Counted from the stretch's first letter, positions 45,698-55,345 are shown. The stretch: DNA of 64,000 bases from Ruminiclostridium josui JCM 17888 (GCF_000526495.1 NZ_JAGE01000001.1:1888501-1952500), one strand, 5' to 3'. Made by a program: numbers and translations. Notes: a model not told the origin generated them from the sequence alone.

Positions 45698-45964
45698 ATG
45701 AATGTTCGCGAAATATCACAACATAATGTAGATTTCAGGAAGGGTATTATTTTATTGGGTGGTTGGATATCTGCCGTACTATCACTTTTCATTTATCCTT
45801 TTGTTTTCGGAATGGTAGGAGTGATTTCGGGTATTCTTGCGGCTAAAGATGAAAAAAGCAGAGTTGGAGTCATGCTTGTTGCAGCCTCCATCATACTCAT
45901 GGGGATAGGCCTTGCATTTAGTAACAGGCTTTTGGCTACAACCATGACTTATCTTGGGATTTAA
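45698..45964 (+). CDS. Small membrane protein of unknown function
   Basis: 88 residues from ATG 45698. Two hydrophobic segments (about 18-45 and 55-85) with a short charged loop (AAKDEKSR). No recognised motif. GGAGG lies about 11 bases before the start; an upstream ATG at 45680 is in frame. It is 38 bases before the cyanophycinase gene and may be cotranscribed. Confidence 0.5.
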   Translation: MNVREISQHNVDFRKGIILLGGWISAVLSLFIYPFVFGMVGVISGILAAKDEKSRVGVMLVAASIILMGIGLAFSNRLLATTMTYLGI

Positions 45965-46002
45965 CTTTAATTAATATACCTTTAATATATTTGGAGGAAA
46001 AC

Positions 46003-46827
46003 ATGGAAGACTTGGTGAACGGTAACCTGTTGATAATTGGAGGGGCTGAAGATAAGTGGGGACAGAGTAAAGTTCTCAAACATGCCATTGAAATGTGCGG
46101 GGGACCGGAATCAAAAATTATGGTTTTGACAACAGCTACTCAAAAACCAGAGGAAGTTGGTAAGGAATATAGGAACGTTTTTTCAAGACTTGGAGTAAAA
46201 TCCATTGACGTTTTAAATGTAGATACCAGAACAGATGCAAACAGCGACTCTGTGGCCCAAAAAATATCAAGTGCTGCAGGGGTTTTTTTTACAGGAGGCG
46301 ACCAACTAAGGATTACAAGCATATTAGGTGGTACAAAAACTGCTAAAGTTCTTATGGATATGTATAAAAAGGGCATACCTATTATAGGAACAAGTGCGGG
46401 TGCTTCGGTAATGAGTAGTGTTATGATAGTTGACGGTAATGGGAATTCAGCAGCAAGAAAATGTACCCTTGGCATGTCTCCAGGACTTGGATTTATAGAG
46501 CAGGTTATAATAGATCAGCACTTTGAGCAAAGGGGAAGACTAGGCAGACTTTTGATAGGGGTTGCCCAAAACCCTTCTGTTCTGGGAATTGGTATAGATG
46601 AGGATACTTCAATAAAAGTTTATTCGAATGCATCCTTTGAGGTAATAGGTACAAATTGTGTTACGGTAATTGATGGGAATACCATTCAGGAATCAAATGT
46701 TTCAGAGCTGAAATCAGAGGAAATAATTGCATTGTCAAATGTCACCATACACATATTACCTAGTGGATACGGATATGATATCAGTCAGAGAAAAATACTA
46801 ATGCCTAAAGAAAGCAAACACAATTAA
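46003..46827 (+). CDS. cphB: Cyanophycinase
   Basis: 274 residues, a serine hydrolase of the peptidase S51 family. GTSAGAS carries the active-site serine; FFTGGDQLRI and the DQHFEQRGR stretch are conserved in cyanophycinases. The enzyme splits cyanophycin (multi-L-arginyl-poly-L-aspartate) into Asp-Arg dipeptides. It lies 38 bases before cphA. ATG 46003 has TTGGAGG upstream; the earlier TTG lies in that site. Confidence 0.9.
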   Translation: MEDLVNGNLLIIGGAEDKWGQSKVLKHAIEMCGGPESKIMVLTTATQKPEEVGKEYRNVFSRLGVKSIDVLNVDTRTDANSDSVAQKISSAAGVFFTGGDQLRITSILGGTKTAKVLMDMYKKGIPIIGTSAGASVMSSVMIVDGNGNSAARKCTLGMSPGLGFIEQVIIDQHFEQRGRLGRLLIGVAQNPSVLGIGIDEDTSIKVYSNASFEVIGTNCVTVIDGNTIQESNVSELKSEEIIALSNVTIHILPSGYGYDISQRKILMPKESKHN

Positions 46828-46865
46828 AAATGTTGTAATTTCAACTTATCAGGAGGTTTTTCAAG

Positions 46866-49547
46866 GTGCAAATTCAAAGCATTTATTGCTTTAAAGGAAG
46901 GAATATATACAGTCATCAACCGGTAATACGTATGGTAGTGGATATTGGAAAGTATGAAGAGGGCCCTACCAAAGATATACCGGGATTCAATAAAAAACTT
47001 CTCGAATTTTTCCCTGAAATAGCAGAACACACTTGCGGAGTAGGGTATGTAGGGGGATTCGGTGAAAGACTTATTGAAGGAACATACATGGGACATGTAG
47101 CAGAACATTTGATAATAGCAATACAAAACAGGTTTGGATATATGGTAAAATATGGGAAAACTAGACAAATAGGTAATACATCAAAATATTATATAATTTA
47201 TGAATATAGCAATGAGGCTTTTGCTATTGAATGCGGAAGAAAAGCAATTGAAATAGTAGAGGCCTTTGCTGAAGGTACTCCCATAGAGTTAGAGAAAATA
47301 ATGAAGGATTTAAAACACATATCCTCAGATACCGATATGGGCCCCAGTACAAAAGCTATTTATCTGGCTGCAAAACGAAAAGGAATCCCTGTAACAAGAA
47401 TCGGAGAAGGAAGTATTCTTAGATTGGGATACGGAAAGTACACGAGGGTAATTCAAGCATCACTTACTGATGGCTCAAGCTGTATAGCGGTAGATATTGC
47501 ATCAGATAAGCAGATGACAAAAAAACTTTTAATGGATAATAATATACCAGTTCCATACGGAGTTGTTGTAAGAAACGAACAGGAGGCCATTGAGGCTGCT
47601 GAAAAGGTAGGTTATCCTCTTGTAATAAAGCCCATAGATTCTAATCAGGGAAAAGGGGTTACTGTAAATATATGTTCTGAGGATAAAATTATAGAGGCTT
47701 TTACAGAGGCACGGAAATATTCTAAAAAAGTTTTAGTTGAGAAATATATTTGTGGCAAGGATTACCGTGTACTTGTTGTAGGAGGAAAAGTGTGTGCTGT
47801 TGCTGAACGCAGGCCTCCACGTGTCACAGGAGATGGAATAAGTACTATTGCACAGCTTGTAGAATATGAAAACATGAATCCTCTAAGGGGTGAGGACCAT
47901 GAAAAGCCGTTGACACTTATAAAACTTGATGATATATCATTGAATTATCTTAAGGCTCAAGGTTATTCACCAGATACCATTTTAAAACCCGGACAGACAG
48001 TTAATCTCAGGCAGAACGGAAATCTTAGTACAGGGGGAACAGCTAAAAACTGTACCAGAGAGATTCATCCCAAGAATGCACAGTATGCATTGGCTGCGGC
48101 AAAAGCCATGGGACTTGATATTGCCGGAGTAGACTTTTCTTCCCAAGATATTTCAATCCCTATTGATAATAACCGAGGTGCAATTATAGAAGTAAATGCG
48201 GCGCCTGGACTGAGAATGCATCTTCACCCAAGTGAGGGAGAACCCATAAATGTTGCTGATGCCATACTAGATATGATGTATCCGCCAAATAAACCGGTCA
48301 GCATACCTGTTGTATCAGTTACAGGGACAAATGGTAAAACAACTACAACAAGATTAATAAGACACACCCTTTCAATTATGGGATACAATGTAGGAATGAC
48401 TTCTACAAGCGGCATTTATATAGGTGATGAATGTATACAAAAGGGTGACAATACTGGCCCTGTCAGTGCAGAAGTTATATTGTCAAACAAGGAAGTTGAT
48501 GCTGCGGTTCTGGAAACAGCCAGAGGTGGAATAGTCCGAAGAGGATTGGGGTATGATTTGGCAGACGTGGGAGTTCTTATAAATATAAGTGACGACCATC
48601 TTGGAATAGACGGAATTAATACAATTGAGGAACTTGCAAAAACAAAGGCTCTTGTGGTAGAAGCAGTAAAACATGACGGCTATGCAGTACTAAATGCCGA
48701 TGACGGAATGACCCCTTATATATTGGAGAGGACTCGCAGCAATGTCATAATGTTTAGTAGAAGTATCTCTAACCCTGTATTTAAAAGACATTGCAGAAAT
48801 CCAAAAAATATAGCCGTATACGTAAGGGATGGCTATATATGGATTCAAAGAAATAGCAAAAAAATTCCTCTTATAAGCTTAGATGATATTCCTATTACCT
48901 TTGGCGGAATAGTGGACTGTAATATAGAAAATTCTCTTGCTGCAATATCAGCGCTCATAGGACTAAATGTCCCGTTGGATATAATAGTTAAAGGTATGAG
49001 TACCTTCCAACCTGATACAAAGCTTAATCCCGGAAGATTTAATATATTTGACATGGGAACATTCAAAGTTATGATAGATTATAGCCATAACATAGCTGGG
49101 TACTCTTCTGTAGTAAAGTTCATGCAAAAGGTAAAGGCAAAAAGGTTGGTAGGGATAATCGGTATGCCGGGAGACAGGCAGGATTCAAGCTATAAAGAGG
49201 TTGGTGAACTTTGTGCAAAATCCTTCCACAAGATTTATATAAAAGAAGATATTGATTTGAGAGGACGAAGAAGGGGCGAAGTAGCGGATATATTTGAACA
49301 GAGTATTATTAACGCCGGAGCTAAGAGGGAAAATGTAGAAATCATATACAGAGAAACTGAGGCACTTGAAAAAGCCATGCTCGATGCACAACCAGGGGAT
49401 TTGATAGCTTTGTTTTATGAAGAGTTTGAGCCGGCCATTCAGGTGATAGATAGGTTTAAACGAGAGCAGGAACAGGCAAATGCATTGCTGGAAGGCAGTT
49501 TAAATGCATCTATTAAAAACATAGAGCAATTCAGTACAAAGTCATAG
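46866..49547 (+). CDS. cphA: Cyanophycin synthetase
   Basis: 893 residues, the usual size. The N-terminal half has an ATP-grasp module (IKPIDSNQGKGVTVNI, ATP-binding loop) and the C-terminal half a Mur-ligase-like module (VTGTNGKTTTTRL, P-loop; then VLETARGGIVRRGLGYD and ISDDHLGIDG). It adds aspartate and arginine alternately to make the storage polymer. Start is GTG 46866 after CAGGAGGTTTTTCAAG. With cphB it forms a complete make-and-break pair. Confidence 0.95.
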   Translation: MQIQSIYCFKGRNIYSHQPVIRMVVDIGKYEEGPTKDIPGFNKKLLEFFPEIAEHTCGVGYVGGFGERLIEGTYMGHVAEHLIIAIQNRFGYMVKYGKTRQIGNTSKYYIIYEYSNEAFAIECGRKAIEIVEAFAEGTPIELEKIMKDLKHISSDTDMGPSTKAIYLAAKRKGIPVTRIGEGSILRLGYGKYTRVIQASLTDGSSCIAVDIASDKQMTKKLLMDNNIPVPYGVVVRNEQEAIEAAEKVGYPLVIKPIDSNQGKGVTVNICSEDKIIEAFTEARKYSKKVLVEKYICGKDYRVLVVGGKVCAVAERRPPRVTGDGISTIAQLVEYENMNPLRGEDHEKPLTLIKLDDISLNYLKAQGYSPDTILKPGQTVNLRQNGNLSTGGTAKNCTREIHPKNAQYALAAAKAMGLDIAGVDFSSQDISIPIDNNRGAIIEVNAAPGLRMHLHPSEGEPINVADAILDMMYPPNKPVSIPVVSVTGTNGKTTTTRLIRHTLSIMGYNVGMTSTSGIYIGDECIQKGDNTGPVSAEVILSNKEVDAAVLETARGGIVRRGLGYDLADVGVLINISDDHLGIDGINTIEELAKTKALVVEAVKHDGYAVLNADDGMTPYILERTRSNVIMFSRSISNPVFKRHCRNPKNIAVYVRDGYIWIQRNSKKIPLISLDDIPITFGGIVDCNIENSLAAISALIGLNVPLDIIVKGMSTFQPDTKLNPGRFNIFDMGTFKVMIDYSHNIAGYSSVVKFMQKVKAKRLVGIIGMPGDRQDSSYKEVGELCAKSFHKIYIKEDIDLRGRRRGEVADIFEQSIINAGAKRENVEIIYRETEALEKAMLDAQPGDLIALFYEEFEPAIQVIDRFKREQEQANALLEGSLNASIKNIEQFSTKS

Positions 49548-49560
49548 TTGTTTCAAGATG

Positions 49561-49600
49561 GGCTGTAGCAATCCAGAACTGGATTTGCACAGCCTCTTTT
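49561..49600 (+). terminator. Terminator of cphB-cphA
   Basis: GGCTGTAGCAATCC pairs with GGATTTGCACAGCC with small internal mismatches, followed by TCTTTT. Confidence 0.75.
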
Positions 49601-49719
49601 AATAAATAATACAGGCATTTTCTTAAAACATATCCTTCCCATAACAGAACGTATATGGTAGAATTTAAAAAAATGTAATGATTTTTGATTGGTCTTTTTG
49701 TTATTGTATGGAGGATAAG

Positions 49720-50349
49720 ATGCCTGAGGTTTATTATTATGTGAACTCTGATAAAGTCTCGGATATACTCGACTGTGGTCTTAAACTGTCTGCTTTTTTT
49801 GATAAAGAAGTAATGATTGAGGGGGACGTTCAGCAGTGTTTTACAGGTCTTATAAACCCAAGGGATGACATGAATTCATATAATTCAAAATCTCTTACCT
49901 GTATAAAGATAAATGTCAAAAGTGAAAAATGTTATGTGGCAGACAGATTTATTTATGACACTATAAAAGAAAAGCCTGAGAACTTAGAATTATATAATAA
50001 ATCAGTAATACCGCTGGAAAAATATATTTTCGGAACTTATCGCAATCCGGAATGTCTTATTACATCCACTATACTAGCAGGAGAGGCTTCACTTGTTGAT
50101 AGATGTATGGATTTACCTGTTATTTATGCAAATTCCGAAGACTTGTACATAAATAATGTTTTAAATAATTTAAGAGAACAGTATGATAAATTTGATGACT
50201 ACCTGTTGTACAGTTTATTTAGCAAGCTTGCAGAGATGGGGAAAGTTGATGAAATAAACAGCAGCGACGGCAAAAAAGCAGTTTTTAAAACTGGATCAGG
50301 TGAAATATATTGCGTAAGAAAGCTTGAGTTAGACAAAATTTTTAAATAG
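49720..50349 (+). CDS. Protein of unknown function
   Basis: 209 residues from ATG 49720 (TATGGAGGATAAG before it). No signal peptide, membrane segment or recognised motif. Mixed alpha/beta composition with several cysteines and a charged C-terminus. It ends 7 bases before birA and is presumably cotranscribed. I do not recognise the family. Confidence 0.5.
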   Translation: MPEVYYYVNSDKVSDILDCGLKLSAFFDKEVMIEGDVQQCFTGLINPRDDMNSYNSKSLTCIKINVKSEKCYVADRFIYDTIKEKPENLELYNKSVIPLEKYIFGTYRNPECLITSTILAGEASLVDRCMDLPVIYANSEDLYINNVLNNLREQYDKFDDYLLYSLFSKLAEMGKVDEINSSDGKKAVFKTGSGEIYCVRKLELDKIFK

Positions 50350-50356
50350 AGGTTTC

Positions 50357-51340
50357 ATGGTGAAAAATCAGATTTTGAAAATACTTAAAGAGCAATCCCA
50401 ATATATATCAGGTGAGGATATCAGCAAAGCTTTAAATGTGTCCAGAACCGCAGTTTGGAAGCATATAAATGAATTGAGAAAAGACGGTTATACCATAGAG
50501 TCATCATCCAAAAAAGGATATAGATTTCTTAAAGCCCCGGATATACTGGATAGGAGAGAAATCAATATTCCAACGGGACAGTTAATTGGAGCTGATATAC
50601 AGCACTTTGAGGAAATAGATTCAACGAATAATTATGCAAAAAAAATTGCAAACGAAGGCTGTGCCCACGGTACAGTTGTAGTAGCGGACAGGCAGACAAC
50701 AGGGCGGGGCAGAATAGGAAGGCAATGGCAGTCTGATACATCGGAAGGAATCTGGTTTTCAATTGTTTTAAGACCGGAACTCGAACCAGAAAATGTACAG
50801 ATAATAACACTTGCGACTTCAGTTGCAGTAGTTGAGGCCATTAAGGAAAGCCAAGGAATAGTTTGCGGAATAAAATGGCCTAATGATATAATATTAGATG
50901 GAAGAAAACTGGGAGGAATTCTAACAGAGTTAAGTGCCGAGCCAGGTCATATAAATTATGTTGTTGTTGGTATAGGAATAAATGCAAATCAGGATTCAGA
51001 GCATTTTGATTATGAGATAAGGCAAAAGGCTGTTTCATTAAAAATGTACGAAGGTAAGACCGTATCAAGGTCTAATTTGCTGGGTTGTATTCTGAGTAAT
51101 TTCGAAAAAATATATAAAAGCGTGTTGCTTGGGAAAAACCAAGAGATAATAGATAAATGGACAGAATATTCTGTTACCATAGGAAAAGAAGTAAAGGTTG
51201 CTTACAGAGGTGAAGAATACATTGGGATGGCTCAATCCGTTGCATGTGACGGAAGACTTATTGTACAATGTAAGGATGGAGTGACGAGAGAAATAACAGC
51301 AGGTGAGATTCAGGTTAGGGGCTTGCTGGGATATACATAG
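50357..51340 (+). CDS. birA: Bifunctional biotin ligase and repressor BirA
   Basis: 327 residues. N-terminal winged helix (EDISKALNVSRTAVWKHINEL), then the catalytic domain with GRGRIGRQWQS (the biotinyl-AMP loop), GIWFSIVLRP and GIKWPNDI, and a C-terminal beta domain. It attaches biotin to carrier proteins and, with the N-terminal domain, can repress biotin genes. ATG 50357 is seven bases after the preceding gene. Confidence 0.93.
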   Translation: MVKNQILKILKEQSQYISGEDISKALNVSRTAVWKHINELRKDGYTIESSSKKGYRFLKAPDILDRREINIPTGQLIGADIQHFEEIDSTNNYAKKIANEGCAHGTVVVADRQTTGRGRIGRQWQSDTSEGIWFSIVLRPELEPENVQIITLATSVAVVEAIKESQGIVCGIKWPNDIILDGRKLGGILTELSAEPGHINYVVVGIGINANQDSEHFDYEIRQKAVSLKMYEGKTVSRSNLLGCILSNFEKIYKSVLLGKNQEIIDKWTEYSVTIGKEVKVAYRGEEYIGMAQSVACDGRLIVQCKDGVTREITAGEIQVRGLLGYT

Positions 51341-51373
51341 TACTTAGCAAATATGGCAAGGAGGATTTTATCA

Positions 51374-51865
51374 TTGGTTAAAAAGAATGAATACCTAAGA
51401 AAAAATTATATAAGGGATGATGGACAGGCTGGGCAGCAGACTACTCAACCTGCGCCGCAGCAAAGGGCATATCAGAAGGACTCAGAGATGCAACACAAGG
51501 ATAATCATGTCAGAAGTACCAGACCTCCCAGAGACCAGCAAAAAGAAGGTTACCAGGCTAGGGAAAACAATTCTCAAAAGAGAGACTATACTCCAAGAGA
51601 AAACTACCAAAGAGATAATGTAAGCAGGGACTCATCAGCCTCAAAGGATACTCAGCACAGAGAAAATAACCACCAGAGGAATTACCATAGGGACAATTTC
51701 CAGGGCAGAGAAAATAGAGAGTCTTACAAGCAGCATTTTCAAAGATCAGCTATCAAACCCCGTGCAGAGGAAACTGTTGAGGACATAGCTAATGATATAA
51801 TAAGGATTCAGAAAGAAATAGATCTTGAATTAAAAGAAATAAGGAGCATGAGGCTTGGAGTTTAG
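51374..51865 (+). CDS. Disordered, Q/N/R-rich protein with conserved-looking C-terminal helix
   Basis: 163 residues from TTG 51374 (AAGGAGG 51358-51364 about nine bases before). ATG 51353 is in frame but has no site. Residues 20-125 are low-complexity, rich in Q, N, R, D, S and Y, with repeated REN/RDN blocks. The last 30 residues (ETVEDIANDIIRIQKEIDLE...) form an acidic amphipathic helix. Probably an RNA- or protein-binding linker; function unknown. It sits between birA and coaX. Confidence 0.5.
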   Translation: MVKKNEYLRKNYIRDDGQAGQQTTQPAPQQRAYQKDSEMQHKDNHVRSTRPPRDQQKEGYQARENNSQKRDYTPRENYQRDNVSRDSSASKDTQHRENNHQRNYHRDNFQGRENRESYKQHFQRSAIKPRAEETVEDIANDIIRIQKEIDLELKEIRSMRLGV

Positions 51866-51886
51866 GTCTTGTCATCTGGAGGTAAT

Positions 51887-52654
51887 ATGATTTTAGTAGT
51901 TGATGTAGGAAATACGCACATTGTTCTTGGTGTATTTGAAGGAAAAAAATTGCTTGCAAATTGGAGACTTGGTACAAATAAGGAACAGACTTCGGATGAA
52001 CTAGGAATGCTGATTCTAGGATTATTTAACCATGAGAAGCTATCAGTAGATAAGGTTGATGCAGTTATTGTTGCATCAGTTGTACCACCTATTATGTATA
52101 CATTGGAACATGCTATAAAAAAATATATAAATGTTCAGCCAATGATTATAGGTCCCGGTACAAAAACCGGAATAAATATCAGATATCAGAATCCAAAGGA
52201 AGTTGGGGCGGACAGAATAGTAAATGCCGTAGCCGGCTTTGATTTGTATGGAGGTCCGTTGATTATAGTAGATATGGGTACTGCTACTACATTCTGTGCA
52301 ATATCAGAAAAGGGTGAATATTTAGGCGGTGTTATATGCCCTGGTATGAAAATAAGTGCAGAAGCATTGTATCAGAAAGCTGCAAAGTTGCCAAGAATTG
52401 ATTTGGTAAAACCTGAGGGTGTTATTGGTAAAAATACTGTTTCAAGTATGCAGTCAGGAGTATTTTATGGATATGTAGGCCAGGTTGATTATATTGTAAA
52501 TAGAATCAAAAAGGAAATGCAGGAGGATAACATAAGGGTTATTGCAACAGGAGGGCTTTCAAGGCTAATTGCCGAGGAATCTGTGACCATAAATGATGTT
52601 AATCCTACTCTTACCTTAGAGGGTCTTAGGTTAATATACGAAAGAAATATATAA
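51887..52654 (+). CDS. coaX: Type III pantothenate kinase
   Basis: 255 residues. [17 protein letters not shown] is the phosphate-binding N-terminus and [14 protein letters not shown] the second ASKHA motif. It phosphorylates pantothenate, the first step to CoA. birA and coaX are often neighbours in Firmicutes. ATG 51887 follows TCTGGAGGTAAT. Confidence 0.93.
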   Translation: MILVVDVGNTHIVLGVFEGKKLLANWRLGTNKEQTSDELGMLILGLFNHEKLSVDKVDAVIVASVVPPIMYTLEHAIKKYINVQPMIIGPGTKTGINIRYQNPKEVGADRIVNAVAGFDLYGGPLIIVDMGTATTFCAISEKGEYLGGVICPGMKISAEALYQKAAKLPRIDLVKPEGVIGKNTVSSMQSGVFYGYVGQVDYIVNRIKKEMQEDNIRVIATGGLSRLIAEESVTINDVNPTLTLEGLRLIYERNI

Positions 52655-52658
52655 AAAC

Positions 52659-52687
52659 AAAAAAGACATTTTTTATGTCTTTTTTTG
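52659..52687 (+). terminator. Terminator of coaX
   Basis: AAAAAAGACAT pairs with ATGTCTTTTTT around TTTTT, then further T. Confidence 0.85.
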
Positions 52688-52882
52688 ATAAAAATATCAT
52701 TTCAAATACAAATAGGGTAATTTGGTTTAAAAATACTTGATTTGGCCACAATAAATGATGTATTCTTAAAAATTCGTGATTTATTGGAATACAAAACTAA
52801 AAAAAAAGGAAAAATTATGTTTGTATATTAAAACATATTGTGTTACGCTAATAACAATTGTGAAAAATATGGAGGGATTTTA

Positions 52883-53815
52883 ATGGGTTTTAAAGTTGCA
52901 ATCATAGGAGCAGGGTTTGTTGGAGCATCAGCAGCGTATGCGATGTCCATAAACAACTTAGTTTCTGAATTGGTATTAATTGATGTAAATAAAGAGAAGG
53001 CTTATGGTGAAGCTCTTGATATCAGCCATGGTTTATCATTTGCAGGAAATATGACAGTTTATTCCGGCGACTATTCAGATGTTAAGGATTGTGATGTAAT
53101 AGTTGTAACTGCAGGTGCAGCAAGAAAGCCAGGCGAAACACGTTTGGATCTTGCTAAGAAGAACACTATGATAATGAAGAGCATAGTTACTGAACTTATG
53201 AAGCACTACAATAAAGGTGTAATTGTAAGTGTATCAAACCCTGTTGACGTATTAGCGTACATGACCCAAAAGTGGTCAGGATTACCAGCAAGCAAGGTTA
53301 TAGGATCAGGTACAGTTTTAGACAGTGCTAGATTAAGAACTCACATCAGCCAAGCATTGAAGGTTGACATTGCTAATGTTCACGGTTATATAGTTGGTGA
53401 ACATGGTGACTCTCAGTTGCCATTATGGAGTGCAACTCATATAGCAGGCGTACCATTTGATGAATATGTTAAAATTAACAGCTTAAACATTGATAAGGAA
53501 GCTCTTTTCAATGAAGTTAAGGTTGCAGGTGCAACTATTATTAAGAACAAGGGAGCAACTTACTATGGTATAGCTCTTTCAATCAACAGAATAGTTGAAT
53601 CCATATTGAAGGACTTCAAGACTATCATGCCTGTTGGTACTGTTCTTGACGGACAATACGGATTAAAGGATGTTTTGGTTAACGTTCCTACAATCGTTGG
53701 TGGTAATGGAGCTGAAAAAGTTCTCGAATTGAATATTTCAGATGCAGAATTGCAACTTCTGAAGCATTCAGCTCAACAGATTAGAACAGTTATTGACGAA
53801 GTTAAAGATATATAA
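52883..53815 (+). CDS. mdh: Malate dehydrogenase of the lactate dehydrogenase-like family
   Basis: 310 residues. NAD-binding VAIIGAGFVGASAAYA, and GEHGDS with the active-site histidine. At the specificity position, LDH has Q (in NQKPGETR), but this protein has R (in AARKPGETR), the malate dehydrogenase residue; one change of this kind is known to convert LDH to MDH. The next gene is malic enzyme, the pairing known from C. thermocellum, where these enzymes form the malate shunt from oxaloacetate to pyruvate. I therefore call it MDH, although automatic annotation may say L-lactate dehydrogenase. ATG 52883 follows ATGGAGGG. Confidence 0.85.
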   Translation: MGFKVAIIGAGFVGASAAYAMSINNLVSELVLIDVNKEKAYGEALDISHGLSFAGNMTVYSGDYSDVKDCDVIVVTAGAARKPGETRLDLAKKNTMIMKSIVTELMKHYNKGVIVSVSNPVDVLAYMTQKWSGLPASKVIGSGTVLDSARLRTHISQALKVDIANVHGYIVGEHGDSQLPLWSATHIAGVPFDEYVKINSLNIDKEALFNEVKVAGATIIKNKGATYYGIALSINRIVESILKDFKTIMPVGTVLDGQYGLKDVLVNVPTIVGGNGAEKVLELNISDAELQLLKHSAQQIRTVIDEVKDI

Positions 53816-53862
53816 GTTATAAAATTGGACAGGTATCTTTAATAAAAAGAGTCAAAAATAGG

Positions 53863-53880
53863 TTGTGAAAGATTTCACAA
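53863..53880. promoter_or_regulatory. Rex operator before the malic enzyme gene
   Basis: TTGTGAAAGATTTCACAA, a perfect 18-base palindrome (TTGTGAA-N4-TTCACAA) matching the redox repressor Rex consensus. The first six bases also form the -35 of the promoter below. Confidence 0.78.
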
Positions 53881-53891
53881 TAGTGTAAAAT
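53863..53891 (+). promoter_or_regulatory. Sigma-A promoter of the malic enzyme gene
   Basis: TTGTGA (53863-53868), 17-base spacer, TAAAAT (53886-53891). The predicted start falls near 53,898, so the Rex site covers the -35 and spacer. Confidence 0.62.
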
Positions 53892-53897
53892 TAACTA

Positions 53898-53947
53898 GGA
53901 GCAAATAAACATACTCATTTCTTTCAATAGTATCGTTTATTTGTTCC
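53898..53947 (+). other. 5'-end stem-loop of the malic enzyme mRNA
   Basis: GGAGCAAATAAACATACT pairs with AGTAT-C-GTTTATTTGTTCC (about 17 pairs, one bulge, one G-T). No T-run follows. If transcription starts at the promoter above, this hairpin is the very 5' end of the mRNA and may stabilise it. Confidence 0.55.
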
Positions 53948-54004
53948 TTGCACTAACAAAAAAAGTAAGACATATTTACTATTAAACGTTTGGAGGAATA
54001 TCAA

Positions 54005-55180
54005 ATGGGTACTATTTATGAGGATTCACTTAAAGCCCACGAAGAGTGGCATGGAAAAATAGAAGTTGTATGTAAGGCTCCTTTAAAGGATAAAAGAGAT
54101 CTTTCATTAGCTTATTCACCGGGAGTAGCTCAACCATGTCTCGAAATTCAAAAAGACGTTGAGAACTCATACAAATATACTAGAAGACACAATCTTGTAG
54201 CAGTTATCACTGATGGAACAGCTGTACTTGGTTTGGGAGATATCGGACCTGAAGCTGGTATGCCTGTTATGGAAGGTAAATGCTGCCTGTTCAAAACTTT
54301 TGGTGATGTTGATGCATTCCCACTTTGTATAAAGTCAAAGGATGTTGACACTATAGTTGAAACTATTAAATTGCTTTCAGGAAGCTTTGGCGGCGTAAAT
54401 CTTGAAGATATAGCTGCCCCAAGATGCTTTGAAATAGAAGAAAGATTAAAGAAGGAAACAGATATTCCTATATTCCACGATGACCAGCATGGAACAGCTA
54501 TTGTTACAGCAGCAGGTCTTATCAACGCATTAAAAGTTGTTGGAAAGAAAATGGAAGATATCTCAATAGTTGTAAATGGAGCAGGTGCTGCTGCTATAGC
54601 TATTACAAAACTTCTTTTCTCAATGGGCTTAAGAAAAGTTGTTCTCTGTGACACAAAGGGTGTTATTTATGAAGGCAGAGATAACCTCAACCCAATTAAA
54701 GCTGAAATGGCTAAAATCACTAACCTCGAAGGCAAAAGAGGAACATTAAAGGATGTTATGGTTGGAGCAGACGTATTTATCGGAGTTTCAGCTGCTAACC
54801 AGGTTACAAAAGAAATGGTTAAGTCAATGGCTAAAGATCCAATTATATTTGCTCAAGCAAACCCAACTCCTGAAATTATGCCTGAAGATGCTATCGAAGC
54901 AGGTGCTGCTGTTGTTGGAACAGGTCGTTCAGACTATCCAAATCAGGTTAATAACGTTCTTGCATTCCCTGGTATTTTCAGAGGTACTTTTGATGTAGGA
55001 GCTCGTGAAATAAATGATGAAATGAAGATAGCTGCTGCATATGCAATTGCAGGACTTGTTAGCGATGAAGAAAGAAGTGCAGAGTATGTAATTCCAGCTC
55101 CATTTGATCCAAGAGTAGCAAAAGCAGTTGCTGAAGCAGTTGCTGAAGCAGCTAGAAAATCAGGTGTAGCTAGAAAGTAA
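54005..55180 (+). CDS. NAD(P)-dependent malic enzyme
   Basis: 391 residues, the short bacterial form. [12 protein letters not shown] and the [19 protein letters not shown] region (cut) are typical, with [10 protein letters not shown] and [10 protein letters not shown] (dinucleotide site). It decarboxylates malate to pyruvate and CO2, giving NAD(P)H. It is separated from mdh by 189 bases with its own Rex-linked promoter. ATG 54005 follows TTGGAGGAATATCAA. Confidence 0.93.
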   Translation: MGTIYEDSLKAHEEWHGKIEVVCKAPLKDKRDLSLAYSPGVAQPCLEIQKDVENSYKYTRRHNLVAVITDGTAVLGLGDIGPEAGMPVMEGKCCLFKTFGDVDAFPLCIKSKDVDTIVETIKLLSGSFGGVNLEDIAAPRCFEIEERLKKETDIPIFHDDQHGTAIVTAAGLINALKVVGKKMEDISIVVNGAGAAAIAITKLLFSMGLRKVVLCDTKGVIYEGRDNLNPIKAEMAKITNLEGKRGTLKDVMVGADVFIGVSAANQVTKEMVKSMAKDPIIFAQANPTPEIMPEDAIEAGAAVVGTGRSDYPNQVNNVLAFPGIFRGTFDVGAREINDEMKIAAAYAIAGLVSDEERSAEYVIPAPFDPRVAKAVAEAVAEAARKSGVARK

Positions 55181-55199
55181 TTTTGTACTTTAAGATAAA

Positions 55200-55231
55200 A
55201 GACTGCCTTTTATAATAAGGCAGTTTTTTTT
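55200..55231 (+). terminator. Terminator of the malic enzyme gene
   Basis: GACTGCCTT pairs with AAGGCAGT around TTATAAT, followed by eight T. Confidence 0.88.
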
Positions 55232-55316
55232 ATGTGGATTATGGGAAATATAATGCTTTTAGTTACTTGTTTTACTTATTTAATTAAAAATTATATGGTC
55301 TGATTAAAAGTGAATA

Positions 55317-55345
55317 TTGATTGAAAAAGGCATATTACCTATAAT
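55317..55345 (+). promoter_or_regulatory. Candidate sigma-A promoter of the uxuB operon
   Basis: TTGATT (55317-55322), 17-base spacer, TATAAT (55340-55345). It predicts a leader of about 155 bases before uxuB. Besides this, the leader hairpin and the terminator before it, I see nothing in 55,181-55,507. Confidence 0.55.

Noticed and set aside
52883-53815. L-lactate dehydrogenase
   Set aside because: The specificity residue is arginine and the neighbour is malic enzyme; malate dehydrogenase fits better.
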